Of a DNA stretch of 64,000 bases, positions 38,143 to 46,920 are shown piece after piece; positions within the stretch are counted from its first letter, which is position 1, and every line of letters starts with the position of its first letter. Source of the stretch: Pseudomonadota bacterium (GTDB lineage: Bacteria > Pseudomonadota > Gammaproteobacteria > Burkholderiales > Burkholderiaceae_C); contig CAUJIM010000088.1 of assembly GCA_963205335.1 (NCBI GenBank), positions 1-64,000 on the forward strand, written 5' to 3'. Both the position numbers and the translations under genes were made by a program. Below the pieces are notes generated by a model, which was not told the origin of the DNA, ran no database searches, and saw only the letters and a list, made by a program, of their open reading frames with translations.

Positions 38143-39507
38143 TCAGGCAGTTTCCACCAGCGCGTCGCCCAGCGCGCTCACCAGGCGCTCGAGTTCCGCC
38201 TCGGTGCTGATGAAGGGCGGCGCGAGCTGGATGCTGTCGCCGCCGTAGCGCACGTAAAAGCCCTTGGCCCAGCACCGCATCGCGATCTCGTACGGGCGCC
38301 GGCCCGGCTCGCCGGGCATCTGCTCGATGGTGAAGCCCGCGGCCAGTCCGTAGTTGCGGATGTCCAGCACATGCCTGGCGCCCTTGAGACCGTGCACCGC
38401 GTTCTCGAAGAAGGGCGCGAGCGCCTTGACGCGCGCCGGGGCGTCTTCGGCTTCGAGCAGCTGCAGCGTGGCGTTGCCCGCCGCGCAGGCCACGGGATGG
38501 GCCGAATAGGTGTAGCCGTGGGCAAATTCCAGCAGGTACTCGGGGCCGGCCGCGGTCATGAAGGTGTCGTAGATGGCCTTGCTCGCCACGCAGCCGCCCA
38601 GCGGCTGCGCGCCGTTGGTCACCTGCTTGGCGAAGTTCAGGATGTCGGGCGTGACGCCGAACACCTCCGCGCCACTCCAGCCGCCGGCGCGGCCGAAGCC
38701 GGTGATGACCTCGTCGAAGATCAGCAGGATGTCGTGCTGCGTGCAGATCTCGCGCAGCCGCTGCAGGTAGCCCGCGGGCGGGATCACCACCCCGGCCGAG
38801 CCCGAGAAGGGTTCGACGATGACGGCGGCGATGGTGCTCGCGTCGTGCAGCGCGATCACGTCCAGCAGCCGGTCCGCGAGCGCCTTGCCATCGAGCGGCG
38901 GCATGCCGCGGTGAAACGACCCGAGCGGCGGCTGCGTGTGCGGCAGGTGGTCGGCCTCGATCCCCTGGCCGAAAGCCTTGCGGTTGCCCGCCATGCCGCC
39001 GACCGAGATGCCGCCGAAGTTGACGCCGTGGTAGCCCTTCTCGCGGCCGACCAGCCGCGACTTGCCCGCCTGCCCCCTGGCGCGCCAGTAGGCGCGCGCC
39101 ATCTTTAGGGACGTATCGGCCGCCTCCGAGCCCGAGCAGGTGAAGAACACGTAGTCCAGCCCTTGGGGCATGTGCGCCTTGATGCGGTTGGCCAGCTCGA
39201 ACGACGCCGGGTGGCCGAACTGGAACGCCGGCGCGTAGTCGAGCGTGGCCACCGCCCGGCCCACGGCCTGCGCGATCTCCTTGCGGCCGTGCCCCAGGCC
39301 CGTGGTCCACAGGCCCGAGAGGCCGTCGAAGATCCTGCGGCCGTCGGCGTCGGTGTAGTACGCCCCCTGGCCACCGACGATCATGCGCGGATGCGCCTTG
39401 AAGTCGCGGTTGGCGGAAAACGGCATCCAGTGCGCGTCGAGCCAGGCGGCGTCCAGGCGCGGGGCCGGAGTCTGGGTCTGAGCGCCATCGATCACGGCGA
39501 AATCCAT
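38143..39507 (-). CDS. Class III omega-amino acid:pyruvate aminotransferase
   Basis: The protein has 454 residues. It is a fold-type I PLP enzyme with FDEVITGFGRAGGWSGAEVF (PLP-stacking and Asp region), the Schiff-base Lys in LNFAKQVTNGAQPLGG, and CSGSEAADTSLKMARAYW for phosphate binding. The closest recognisable group is the beta-alanine/omega-amino acid:pyruvate aminotransferases. It moves an amino group from omega-amino acids to pyruvate. A divergent ferredoxin gene starts 131 bp away. No pathway partners are adjacent. Confidence 0.88.
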   Translation of the reverse strand: MDFAVIDGAQTQTPAPRLDAAWLDAHWMPFSANRDFKAHPRMIVGGQGAYYTDADGRRIFDGLSGLWTTGLGHGRKEIAQAVGRAVATLDYAPAFQFGHPASFELANRIKAHMPQGLDYVFFTCSGSEAADTSLKMARAYWRARGQAGKSRLVGREKGYHGVNFGGISVGGMAGNRKAFGQGIEADHLPHTQPPLGSFHRGMPPLDGKALADRLLDVIALHDASTIAAVIVEPFSGSAGVVIPPAGYLQRLREICTQHDILLIFDEVITGFGRAGGWSGAEVFGVTPDILNFAKQVTNGAQPLGGCVASKAIYDTFMTAAGPEYLLEFAHGYTYSAHPVACAAGNATLQLLEAEDAPARVKALAPFFENAVHGLKGARHVLDIRNYGLAAGFTIEQMPGEPGRRPYEIAMRCWAKGFYVRYGGDSIQLAPPFISTEAELERLVSALGDALVETA

Positions 39508-39637
39508 CGCGTTCTCCTCGGAAGGGGCAATGGGCGCTATTGTGGCCTCGAGTACGCCACGCAGGCCAGCGGTACCCCCGCGGCCACGCAAGACACCGCA
39601 GCCAGGGCAAGCTTTCGCGCGGTGGCATGCTGCGCGC

Positions 39638-39877
39638 ATGACCGGCACATCCAAGGCCATTCCGGCGATCGACCTGAACCGTTGCACCGGTTGCGGCTGG
39701 TGCGTCGCGGCGTGTCCGCCGCACGTGCTCTCGCTGCACGCGCTGGGCGATGGGCCAGGTGCGATCAAGCGCTCCGTGCTGGACGACGAAGAGGGCTGCA
39801 CCGGCTGCGCGCTGTGCGCGGTGCGCTGTCCGTTCGACGCGATCCGCATGGTGCGGCGCGAGCAGTCGCGTCGCTGA
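39638..39877 (+). CDS. 2[4Fe-4S] ferredoxin-like protein
   Basis: The protein has 79 residues with two cluster motifs, CTGCGWCVAACP and CTGCALCAVRCP, each CxxCxxCxxxCP. This predicts two [4Fe-4S] clusters for low-potential electron transfer. The N-terminus (IPAIDLNRCTGCG) and the short basic tail are typical of small soluble ferredoxins. It is divergent from the aminotransferase gene. The CRISPR array begins 48 bp past its stop, so it marks the chromosomal side of the cas locus. Electron partners are unknown. Confidence 0.9.
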   Translation: MTGTSKAIPAIDLNRCTGCGWCVAACPPHVLSLHALGDGPGAIKRSVLDDEEGCTGCALCAVRCPFDAIRMVRREQSRR

Positions 39878-39925
39878 ATTAGCGCTCGCCATCGCCAAAG
39901 AAACAGGCAGGGAGTGTCTTTTCTA

Positions 39926-40032
39926 CCGTCAATCCACGCCCGCCATTGCTGGCGAGCGATGCGTCGTCGGTCTTGATGTCGCTCATGGACAGCTTGTTTC
40001 AATCCACGCCCGCCATTGCTGGCGAGCGATGC
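39926..40032 (-). CRISPR. Minimal type I-C CRISPR array: two repeats, one spacer
   Basis: The complete 37-bp repeat lies at 39996-40032 and ends, on the minus (crRNA) strand, in GCGTGGATTGAAAC. The second copy at 39926-39962 is identical for its first 32 bases in that reading but degenerate in the last five (GAAAC lost), as expected of the leader-distal terminal repeat. The single spacer at 39963-39995 is 33 bp. Read on the crRNA strand it contains ATGAGCGACATC, like the start of a gene. The repeat ending is the type I-C signature. The array is transcribed away from cas2. Confidence 0.9.
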
Positions 40033-40268
40033 CTTCCTGTGCAATCCATTGCCAGATCGTTGTTTTTTCCTTCGACTCCGCGAACCGCTCCACAAAACAT
40101 CCCGCAAAGGAAGCCCCAAGGTGGTCACTCAGAAAAAACTCAATCATCACAATCACTCGGGAAGTGCGCGAACCTCTCGGGATTCTGGATGTCACTTGGG
40201 GTTCGCGGCCACCACCATAGCATGGAGAATGAGTGATCGGCAGCCTCGCTGGGCATAAGGTGCCGCGA
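40033..40268 (-). promoter_or_regulatory. CRISPR leader
   Basis: The 236 bp between the cas2 stop and the first complete repeat hold no credible ORF on either strand. They contain an A/T tract (minus strand TGAGTTTTTTCTGAG near 40130). The position and orientation fit a leader where new spacers would be added and array transcription would start. No -10/-35 pair stands out. Confidence 0.6.
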
Positions 40269-40559
40269 CTACAGAACCAGTGGCCCTTCAAAGTCCATCG
40301 CCTTGAAATGACCATGCTCGATGACTTCAAAGCCGCGCGAACCCGGCACGCGGTAGAGTCGCAGACAATCGAGTTCCGGGTCGATGATTGCCAGCAGGCG
40401 ACGCTCCAGGTCCTCGAATCGCGCCTGGTCGATCTGGCACTCGAACACCGATTTCTGTACTCGCTGGCCGGTGCCTTCGCATACCTTGGCGACGCGGCGC
40501 AGACGGCGTCGGCCCGCGGTGGTTTCGGTATTGACGTCGTAGCACACCAGCACCAGCAT
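40269..40559 (-). CDS. cas2: CRISPR-associated endoribonuclease/integration protein Cas2
   Basis: The protein has 96 residues, normal for type I-C Cas2. It begins [20 protein letters not shown], with the conserved Asp at residue 8, and keeps [12 protein letters not shown] in the middle. Cas2 forms the central dimer of the Cas1-Cas2 spacer integrase. It follows cas1 by 11 bp and is the last gene before the leader and array. Confidence 0.95.
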   Translation of the reverse strand: MLVLVCYDVNTETTAGRRRLRRVAKVCEGTGQRVQKSVFECQIDQARFEDLERRLLAIIDPELDCLRLYRVPGSRGFEVIEHGHFKAMDFEGPLVL

Positions 40560-40570
40560 CGCAGCACATC

Positions 40571-41599
40571 CTACTTGGGCACGAAGGGAACGTAGGGCGC
40601 ACCGTCCTCGCGCACCGCACGCGCCAGCAAGCGCGCCTGTACCAGCGGCACCAGGCCCAGGGGAACGGCTTGCGCCAGCAGGGGGTGGGTGATTTCGTCC
40701 TTCTTGCGCTCCTGGAAGGCCACGACCACGGCCTTGCGCGCATCGGGCTGCAGCGCCACGCCGCCGCCTTCGCGCAGATCGAAATCATCGACCTTGACCT
40801 GTCCCCGGTTGATGAGGGTGAGCGCCAACCGGTCGGCCCAGGGACGGAATTCCTCCATCAAATCCAGCGCCAGCGCCGCACGCCCCGGGCGCAAGGCGTG
40901 CAAGAAACCTGCTTGCGGATCGAGTCCGGCAGCTTCGAGGGCGCTGCGGCAGTCATTCATCCACATGGCGTACAAGAAGGACAGCAGGGCGTTGAAACGG
41001 TCGCGTGGCGGCCGGCGCGTGCGCCCGTCCATGGCGAAGGCTTCACGCTGCGGTGGGCGCACTAGTAGGTTCAGGCCGCTGAAATACTGGCGTGCGGCCT
41101 CGCCTTCCAGGCCGCGCAGGGCATCGAGGCTGTCCGCACTCGGCAATGTGCGCAGTGTGGCGGCGAGATCGTCGGCCAGGCGGGCGAGGACTTTGGTTTC
41201 GTTGGCAGACACCGCCTCGCGCGCACCACGCTGCAGGACTTGGCGAGCGTTCTTCACCTTGCCCGCCACGCAGGCACGCGCCTGATCGAGAGTGAAGGCC
41301 GGATCCGCCAGGCGCTGGAACTGTGCCTGGCGCAGCAGCACGTTGCCACTGACGGCGCCCTCCAGCCGGGCCTTGAAGCGCCCATTGTCGTCCAGGAGCA
41401 CCAAGGCAATGCCTTCGTCGGCCAGGCGGTGCATGAGGGGAGCGGACAGGCCCGCATGGCCGAAGCAGACTACCGCCGTCAGGTGATGCAGCGGCACGCG
41501 CAACCGGGTTTCACGCTCGACCTCAACGCGCAGGGTGTCGTTGTCCAGGCGCAGCCAGGCATCGGGCAGGGTAACGTAGAGGGTGTTGAGCAATTGCAT
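40571..41599 (-). CDS. cas1: CRISPR integrase Cas1, type I-C
   Basis: The protein has 342 residues. The start is placed at ATG 41599 ([20 protein letters not shown]), 11 bp after the cas4 stop; an open frame further upstream overlaps cas4 and lacks Cas1 features. Typical Cas1 segments are [40 protein letters not shown], and the catalytic [16 protein letters not shown] near the C-terminus. With Cas2 it integrates new spacers, and Cas4 trims them and selects the PAM. The gene looks intact even though the array is very short. Confidence 0.95.
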   Translation of the reverse strand: MQLLNTLYVTLPDAWLRLDNDTLRVEVERETRLRVPLHHLTAVVCFGHAGLSAPLMHRLADEGIALVLLDDNGRFKARLEGAVSGNVLLRQAQFQRLADPAFTLDQARACVAGKVKNARQVLQRGAREAVSANETKVLARLADDLAATLRTLPSADSLDALRGLEGEAARQYFSGLNLLVRPPQREAFAMDGRTRRPPRDRFNALLSFLYAMWMNDCRSALEAAGLDPQAGFLHALRPGRAALALDLMEEFRPWADRLALTLINRGQVKVDDFDLREGGGVALQPDARKAVVVAFQERKKDEITHPLLAQAVPLGLVPLVQARLLARAVREDGAPYVPFVPK

Positions 41600-41610
41600 G
41601 GCGCGAACGG

Positions 41611-42258
41611 TCAGCGGTCGGGGTCGAACAGTGCCTGCCGGGCCTGGGCCAGCGCACCGTGCGTGGCCTGGGGCTGGCAACGCTCCTGCAAGGAGCAGCC
41701 CTTGCAGCGCCGCGCGGCCTGTTCGCCCTGCAGGGGCGGCGGCAGTTGGCCGCTGGCCAGCATCTGCCGCACGGCGTTGGCCACTTCGATCACCTGCGCG
41801 CGCAAGGCGGGGGTGATGGCCACGACACGGCGGCGGCGTGAGCTGGCGTAGTACAGCGCGCCTTCATGCACGGCCTTGCCGGTCATGGATTCCAGGCACA
41901 GCGCCTGGGCGGCCAGTTGCAAATCGTCGCAGGCGGCGATGTCGGCGGCTTTGTGGCGGCTGCCGTGTTTGTATTCCACCGGGTAGGGGGTGCCGTCGGA
42001 CAGGAACTCGACCACGTCGGACTTGCCGATCAGCCCCAGCGCGTCGTGCCACAGCGGCAGGGCGCGCTCCACACGCACGCCTTTGGCGGTTTCCACGCCG
42101 GGGTGATCGACCCTGGCATGCACGGCCTGGCCGCGCAAGGTGTGGATGTTGTCGTCGAATACCTGCTCCAAGTGGATCAGTCCGCATTGGCGCGGGCAGT
42201 AGCACCAGTGCTGCAGGGCCGACAAGGCAATTGGCTCCAATTCGGTTGAATCTGGCAT
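41611..42258 (-). CDS. cas4: CRISPR-associated exonuclease Cas4
   Basis: The protein has 215 residues from ATG 42258; a GTG two codons upstream is possible. The iron-sulfur ligands are visible at both ends: HWCYCPRQCGLIH near residue 19-25 and RRCKGCSLQERC near the C-terminus. The RecB-like nuclease site is GKSDVVEFL followed by PVEYKHG (Asp, then ExK). Cas4 processes prespacers and helps enforce PAM choice in type I-C adaptation. It follows the DinD-like gene by 17 bp, whereas a usual I-C operon has cas7 directly before cas4. Confidence 0.95.
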   Translation of the reverse strand: MPDSTELEPIALSALQHWCYCPRQCGLIHLEQVFDDNIHTLRGQAVHARVDHPGVETAKGVRVERALPLWHDALGLIGKSDVVEFLSDGTPYPVEYKHGSRHKAADIAACDDLQLAAQALCLESMTGKAVHEGALYYASSRRRRVVAITPALRAQVIEVANAVRQMLASGQLPPPLQGEQAARRCKGCSLQERCQPQATHGALAQARQALFDPDR

Positions 42259-42275
42259 AAGCACTGCGCAAGGCG

Positions 42276-43157
42276 CTATGGTTTTTTTCGCTTAGGGCGG
42301 GCTTGCCGCGCCTTGGGTGCGGCAAGCACCGGGGCATCCGCCTTGGCCTGGGACGGCAGGTAGTTGGCGCCTGTCACCACCGATTGGCCGGTCTGGTTTT
42401 CCAGTTGCTCGCGCGCCTGGCGGGCGATACGGCCGCCGGCCTGGGCTGCGCCCTTGTTCTGCTGCAGGCCGGTGGCGTCTTGCCGCTCGGCGATCTGGCG
42501 CGTGGAGAGTTCGGCCAGCGCCGTGAAGATCAGCTCGGCCTCGCTCATGTGGTCGCGCAGGTTCTGGCTTTGCAGACCTTTCCTGGCCTTGTGCGCAGCC
42601 ACCGACAGGCCCGCCCATTCCTGGTGGATGAGGTTGGTGAGGATGGCGTATTCGCGCCCCTGCTGTACGCCGTGCTCGCTCCAGTAGTCGGTGAGCTTGT
42701 TGCGCGTTTCCTGGCCGGTCATGCGCTGCTGGATCCACTTGTCGCTGCGTCCCAGTTGCCGCCAGCCCTGGCGCGCGCGATCCAGCGCCTGGGCGGGGTC
42801 GGCCAGCTCCTGCATGCGCTCGTAGCCCACCTTGGCCAGCCAGAGCTTGATGGGCTCGGCCTTGGGGCTGGGGATGGATTGGACCAGGCGCAGCAGCGTG
42901 GGAGCGGTGGCGCAGTCGGTCTCGCGCTGCTTGCCATCGGCGGAGGGCAGTTTCAACTGTACGATTTCAGCGTACGGTTGATTCGAGCCCGCTTCCTGAG
43001 TCAGCTTGCGCTTGAGGTCGGACCAATACCGGCGGGCATTGTTGGAGTCCGTCAGGATTTGCACGATGTCAATGACGGAGAACCACCAAGTGTCCGTCTC
43101 CTGGTCGTACACACGGCGGATGGATGCACCGTCGAATTGGGTGGGCAGGATTTTCAT
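42276..43157 (-). CDS. DinD-like protein with BRO-N-type N-terminus, inside the cas operon
   Basis: The protein has 293 residues. Residues 8-110 look like a BRO-N/antirepressor-type domain (TDTWWFSVIDIVQILTDSNN, ARRYWSDLKRKLT). Residues 165-270 resemble the C-terminus of E. coli DNA-damage-inducible DinD (YAILTNLIHQEWAGLSVAAH, KARKGLQSQNLRDHMSEAEL, YLP). The tail is very basic (RQARPKRKKP). E. coli DinD is SOS-induced and inhibits RecA filament activity. Here the gene sits 12 bp after cas7 and 17 bp before cas4, in the same direction, so it is cotranscribed with the Cas genes. A role in DNA repair around CRISPR targeting or adaptation is inference. It might be a passenger. Confidence 0.8.
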   Translation of the reverse strand: MKILPTQFDGASIRRVYDQETDTWWFSVIDIVQILTDSNNARRYWSDLKRKLTQEAGSNQPYAEIVQLKLPSADGKQRETDCATAPTLLRLVQSIPSPKAEPIKLWLAKVGYERMQELADPAQALDRARQGWRQLGRSDKWIQQRMTGQETRNKLTDYWSEHGVQQGREYAILTNLIHQEWAGLSVAAHKARKGLQSQNLRDHMSEAELIFTALAELSTRQIAERQDATGLQQNKGAAQAGGRIARQAREQLENQTGQSVVTGANYLPSQAKADAPVLAAPKARQARPKRKKP

Positions 43158-43169
43158 GGCCCAGCCCCG

Positions 43170-44156
43170 TCAGCACATCCGGCGCAACTTGACACCCGGC
43201 GCTGCCTCCACCTCGGCGCCCACTGCCAGGCCTTGCCCGTCAAACGTGACGCTGTAGGCATCGAAGCTGCGCGCCACTTGCCCCGCCTCGCGGGGTGCCG
43301 CCTTCAGGCGCTCGAACAAGGCGTGCGCCGGGGCGTTGCCCAGTTCGCTCTCGTGGGCAAAGACGTAGAGACCGCGCGTGGCCATCTGGCCCCGGGCGGC
43401 GCTGCGGTCATGCTCGAACATTTGCGCCAGCGCCTGCCACAGCAGTTGCAGGTCGTCCTGGTCGAAGCCGGTCTGCTTGGCGAGAAAGGAGGAGACGAAG
43501 CCATGCGCCACGTACACCCCGTAGGGCACGGTGTGCTTGCGGCCCATGGTGCGGTTGTCGCCCTGCTGTTTTTCAGCTTCGGCCTCGGTGGCCACGGCCA
43601 TGCGGGTGATGGAATGCTCCAGCGCGACGACGGGCTCGACCGAACGCGCAAAGGTCAGTTGCACCGGGCCGCGCACCTGACCGCAGTTCACGCCCGTGGA
43701 CATGACGGCGCCAAAGGTGCGCACGTCGAAGAAGTTCTGGCACATCCACTGCCGCGCCAGCGCCACCTCGTCGGCGCTGCCCTTGCGCTTGTCCTTGCCG
43801 GGTTTTTTCTTCTTTGCGTCGTTTGCTGTGTTTTCAGTAGCATCTTCCGCTTGTTCCTCGGGCGCTGCGGCCAGATTCAATGCCGAATAGGCGCGCTGGT
43901 TCTGGTGGTTCAGGATGGCCTTTTCCCGCACGTAGATCTCAAAGCGCTTTTCGCCATCCGCGGGGATGCGTTCTACCTGCTCTTTCACCAAACCCACGAA
44001 GTTGCGCACCTTGCGCTTGAGCGCCACATCGGTCACCAGGCCATGGCCGGTTTCCGCGTCCAGGCGCGGCATGTTGCCCGCGTCGGGGTCGCCGTTGGGG
44101 TTGCCGTCTTGCACGTCGAAAACAAGAACGAAGTCGTAGCGTTGCGTGAGGCTCAT
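43170..44156 (-). CDS. cas7: Type I-C Cascade backbone protein Cas7 (Csd2)
   Basis: The protein has 328 residues. It begins [20 protein letters not shown] and carries [20 protein letters not shown] and [20 protein letters not shown], the Csd2 signatures. Cas7 coats the crRNA spacer in the Cascade complex. It is longer than the roughly 285 residues I expect; the excess is a lysine-rich insertion at about residues 97-127 ([13 protein letters not shown]). The start overlaps the cas8c stop (ATGA), so the two are coupled. Confidence 0.95.
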   Translation of the reverse strand: MSLTQRYDFVLVFDVQDGNPNGDPDAGNMPRLDAETGHGLVTDVALKRKVRNFVGLVKEQVERIPADGEKRFEIYVREKAILNHQNQRAYSALNLAAAPEEQAEDATENTANDAKKKKPGKDKRKGSADEVALARQWMCQNFFDVRTFGAVMSTGVNCGQVRGPVQLTFARSVEPVVALEHSITRMAVATEAEAEKQQGDNRTMGRKHTVPYGVYVAHGFVSSFLAKQTGFDQDDLQLLWQALAQMFEHDRSAARGQMATRGLYVFAHESELGNAPAHALFERLKAAPREAGQVARSFDAYSVTFDGQGLAVGAEVEAAPGVKLRRMC

Positions 44157-45922
44157 GCCAAATCTCCTGCGGGGTGGGTATCGGGGGTGTCGTTGGCACC
44201 GGGCTTCTTGCTGTAAAAGTCCTGGCGCTGGTGGTAGTAGCCCAGGGCAAAGCGGCCCTGGTCGGGCAGGGCCAGGTGCGCGGGAAAGTCCGCCACGGGC
44301 CCCAGCACCTCGGCCAACAGCTTTTCAAACCACTGCGCACGCCCGGGGTTGAGTTTTTTCAGGTGCGCGTTCTTCAGCCGCAGCAAGGTGGTGAACACCG
44401 CCACCGGGGTGCTGGACGCGGCACCGTAGTAACGATCGCGGATGGTGGCGTTGAGCCCTGGGCTGGCTTCTTCCTGGGCCTTTTCCAGCACCGCGAAAAG
44501 CCGCCCGAGCCGGTAGGCGGCGTGGGTGTTGTCGGGGTCGAGCATGGGCAGAAACTCCTTCTCTGTGCTTTGGCGAAAACGGATATGGCGGTTGATGCAT
44601 GCCTTGATGGCCGCGGCACGCAGGTAATTGACGTTCTGCTCGGCACGGCAGCGGCCCACGGCGGCGTTGAGCCACAGGCGCGGATAGGGAACGTTCTCGC
44701 CGCCCAGCATGGCATCGACGATGGCGCCGCCCAGGTTGGGCGGGATGTTGTCGGCCTTGCCCTGCAGCGCCACGGCCGTCAGCAGGCGAAACATCGACGG
44801 GTATTGCGGATCGTGCGGACCGCGTATCAGCTCCAGGTCATGGAAATGCTGGACGATGCGTCGCCCCAGATCGCGCAGCGGCAGGCAATGGTGGAAGCGC
44901 ACGCTGATGCGTGCCGCGTTGGGGGCCAGGCCCAGCACATGAAAGCGTGTCTCGCCCTCGGGGCCGGCGAGCTTGCCGCTGCGCAGGGCGTCAAACAGCG
45001 CGTGAACGGCACGCGTGCCTTGGTCAGGATCGTCCTTGGGTGGATCACCAAAGATGTCGGCCAAGGACGTTTCAAAGTCGGATGCCCGCTCGGCCCAGAA
45101 CACGGTGGAGGCATCGCCCACCTGGATGCGCTGGGGCGAATCCTTGCGCAACAGGTGGTTCAGTGCCGTGGTGTAGGCGAAGGCCGCAGCGCGGCTGACC
45201 GGGGCGTTTTCGCCCTGGCGCTCGGTCTTGCCATACGACTCGAAGGAGCGGGCGTTGAACGAGACAATGTTGGCCCCCGAGGTTTGCGCGCCCCATACTC
45301 CTTTGATGGTGGCATGCAGGCGTTCCACCGGTGCCTGTTGCCCCGTGACCAGGCACACCGCCTGCGGCGCATCGTCGTCCGCCGTGGCGTTCAACGCGGC
45401 CTGGACCACGGCCGGACGCTGGCACACCAAGTCCAGATCGCCGTGCAGCCGAAAGCTCAGCACGGCATTGCTTTCCAGCGCATCATCCCAGGCCGGCTGG
45501 CGTTCCAGCTGCGCCACGTCCAGCCGCTGCAGAAAGCGCAGCACGGCTTGCAGGCCGGCGTCCTCCCGGGCTGCCTCGGGCAGCGCGGCGATGCGGGCGC
45601 GAAACGCGGCATGCTGCTCCGCCACGCGTTCGGGCTTGCCCTTGGTGTCCACGCCGAGCACGTATTCGAGGGTGTCCCACAGCAGGTTGGCCGCCACGCC
45701 CGAGGTCTTCTTGACACCCATGGGCACCCGGAAAACCTGGGCCACCTTCTTTTTGCCCCGCAACTCGCGCGTATCGCGCAGTTGCAGCAGTTCGCCTTCG
45801 GCATCGATCTCCAGGATGAACGGAATTTCCTTCTGCTCCAGGCCGAAGGCAGGCAGGCGCTGCGCCGGGTCGGGGTCGTCGCACTTGCGGCGGTAGTAAT
45901 CATGAAGGGCTTGCAAGATCAT
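44153..45922 (-). CDS. cas8c: Type I-C Cascade large subunit Cas8c (Csd1)
   Basis: The protein has 589 residues. It starts [20 protein letters not shown] at ATG 45922, which overlaps the cas5 stop (ATGA). A longer open frame upstream is not used. Csd1 signatures include [40 protein letters not shown], and the C-terminal [12 protein letters not shown]. Cas8c recognises the PAM and, from an internal start in many I-C systems, also yields the small subunit Cas11. An internal start was not pinned down here. It is coupled to cas7 downstream. Confidence 0.95.
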   Translation of the reverse strand: MILQALHDYYRRKCDDPDPAQRLPAFGLEQKEIPFILEIDAEGELLQLRDTRELRGKKKVAQVFRVPMGVKKTSGVAANLLWDTLEYVLGVDTKGKPERVAEQHAAFRARIAALPEAAREDAGLQAVLRFLQRLDVAQLERQPAWDDALESNAVLSFRLHGDLDLVCQRPAVVQAALNATADDDAPQAVCLVTGQQAPVERLHATIKGVWGAQTSGANIVSFNARSFESYGKTERQGENAPVSRAAAFAYTTALNHLLRKDSPQRIQVGDASTVFWAERASDFETSLADIFGDPPKDDPDQGTRAVHALFDALRSGKLAGPEGETRFHVLGLAPNAARISVRFHHCLPLRDLGRRIVQHFHDLELIRGPHDPQYPSMFRLLTAVALQGKADNIPPNLGGAIVDAMLGGENVPYPRLWLNAAVGRCRAEQNVNYLRAAAIKACINRHIRFRQSTEKEFLPMLDPDNTHAAYRLGRLFAVLEKAQEEASPGLNATIRDRYYGAASSTPVAVFTTLLRLKNAHLKKLNPGRAQWFEKLLAEVLGPVADFPAHLALPDQGRFALGYYHQRQDFYSKKPGANDTPDTHPAGDLA

Positions 45923-46572
45923 CCGCGTGTCTCCTCGAACGGTGGAACCTGCACCACGCCCTGCTCCATCCTGGCGTTGAAGAAGCGCGGCTGCGGGTCG
46001 GCGGGGCGGGTGAAGTCCAGGTCGTGCAGCATCCAGCCCAGCTCGCGCGTATCGGGGATGGGCATGGCGGGCGGCGAGTCGGCCGTCACCAGGCGGAAAT
46101 CGGCCGCGAACTCGCGGCAGCCCAGGTAGGGCTGGTTCACGCACTGGCCCCTGCTGGCGCGGCGAGCGAACATTTCGGTGTACTTCACCAAGGGCTCGGC
46201 ACCGCCCGGCGCGAGCGACAGATCGGCATGGATGCGGTAGGCCACGTCGCGCAAGAAATAACCGGCACGCTGCTGGCGTTCGTCCTCGATGGTCAGGCCC
46301 AGCGTGCCATGGCCCGCTGCCATGGCCTGCTGCACATTGCGCGTGGACACCACGGCGCTGACTTCGTTGCGCCGCAGGTTGATGAAGCGAATCGGCCTGA
46401 GCACCTCGATGCGCCGTACGCGCCAGCGGATGGCGGGCTTCCACAGCACGGACTCGAACACGGCGCGGGCGGCCGAGGGCGTCATCACGTCGTAGGAGAC
46501 GCGCTCCACCTTCATTTCGGGGCGGGTGAAGCAGGCGAAAGGGCCTGCGACTTCAAGGCAAAAGGTGGTCAT
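45919..46572 (-). CDS. cas5: Type I-C crRNA endonuclease Cas5 (Cas5d)
   Basis: The protein has 217 residues. The start MTTFCLEVAGPFACFTRPEM and ERVSYDVMTPSAARAVFESV are Cas5d signatures. In type I-C, which lacks Cas6, Cas5 itself cuts the repeat at the base of its hairpin and then holds the 5' handle. The gene has no clear ribosome site: TAAGCAAAAAATG separates it by 7 nt from the stop of a small upstream ORF, so it may be translated by coupling to that ORF. Its stop overlaps the cas8c start. Confidence 0.95.
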   Translation of the reverse strand: MTTFCLEVAGPFACFTRPEMKVERVSYDVMTPSAARAVFESVLWKPAIRWRVRRIEVLRPIRFINLRRNEVSAVVSTRNVQQAMAAGHGTLGLTIEDERQQRAGYFLRDVAYRIHADLSLAPGGAEPLVKYTEMFARRASRGQCVNQPYLGCREFAADFRLVTADSPPAMPIPDTRELGWMLHDLDFTRPADPQPRFFNARMEQGVVQVPPFEETRG

Positions 46573-46579
46573 TTTTTGC

Positions 46580-46920
<341 letters not shown>

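Noticed and set aside
39878..40260. Short plus-strand frames across the CRISPR array and leader
   Set aside because: They run through the repeats and lack ribosome sites and protein features. The repeat structure explains the sequence.
41611..41680. N-terminal extension of Cas1 overlapping cas4
   Set aside because: The 27 extra residues are Arg/Pro-rich and unlike Cas1. The ATG at 41599 gives the standard Cas1 N-terminus.
44174..46129. Long plus-strand frame opposite cas8c
   Set aside because: Antisense shadow: no ribosome site or recognisable domain, and cas8c is clearly coding on the other strand.
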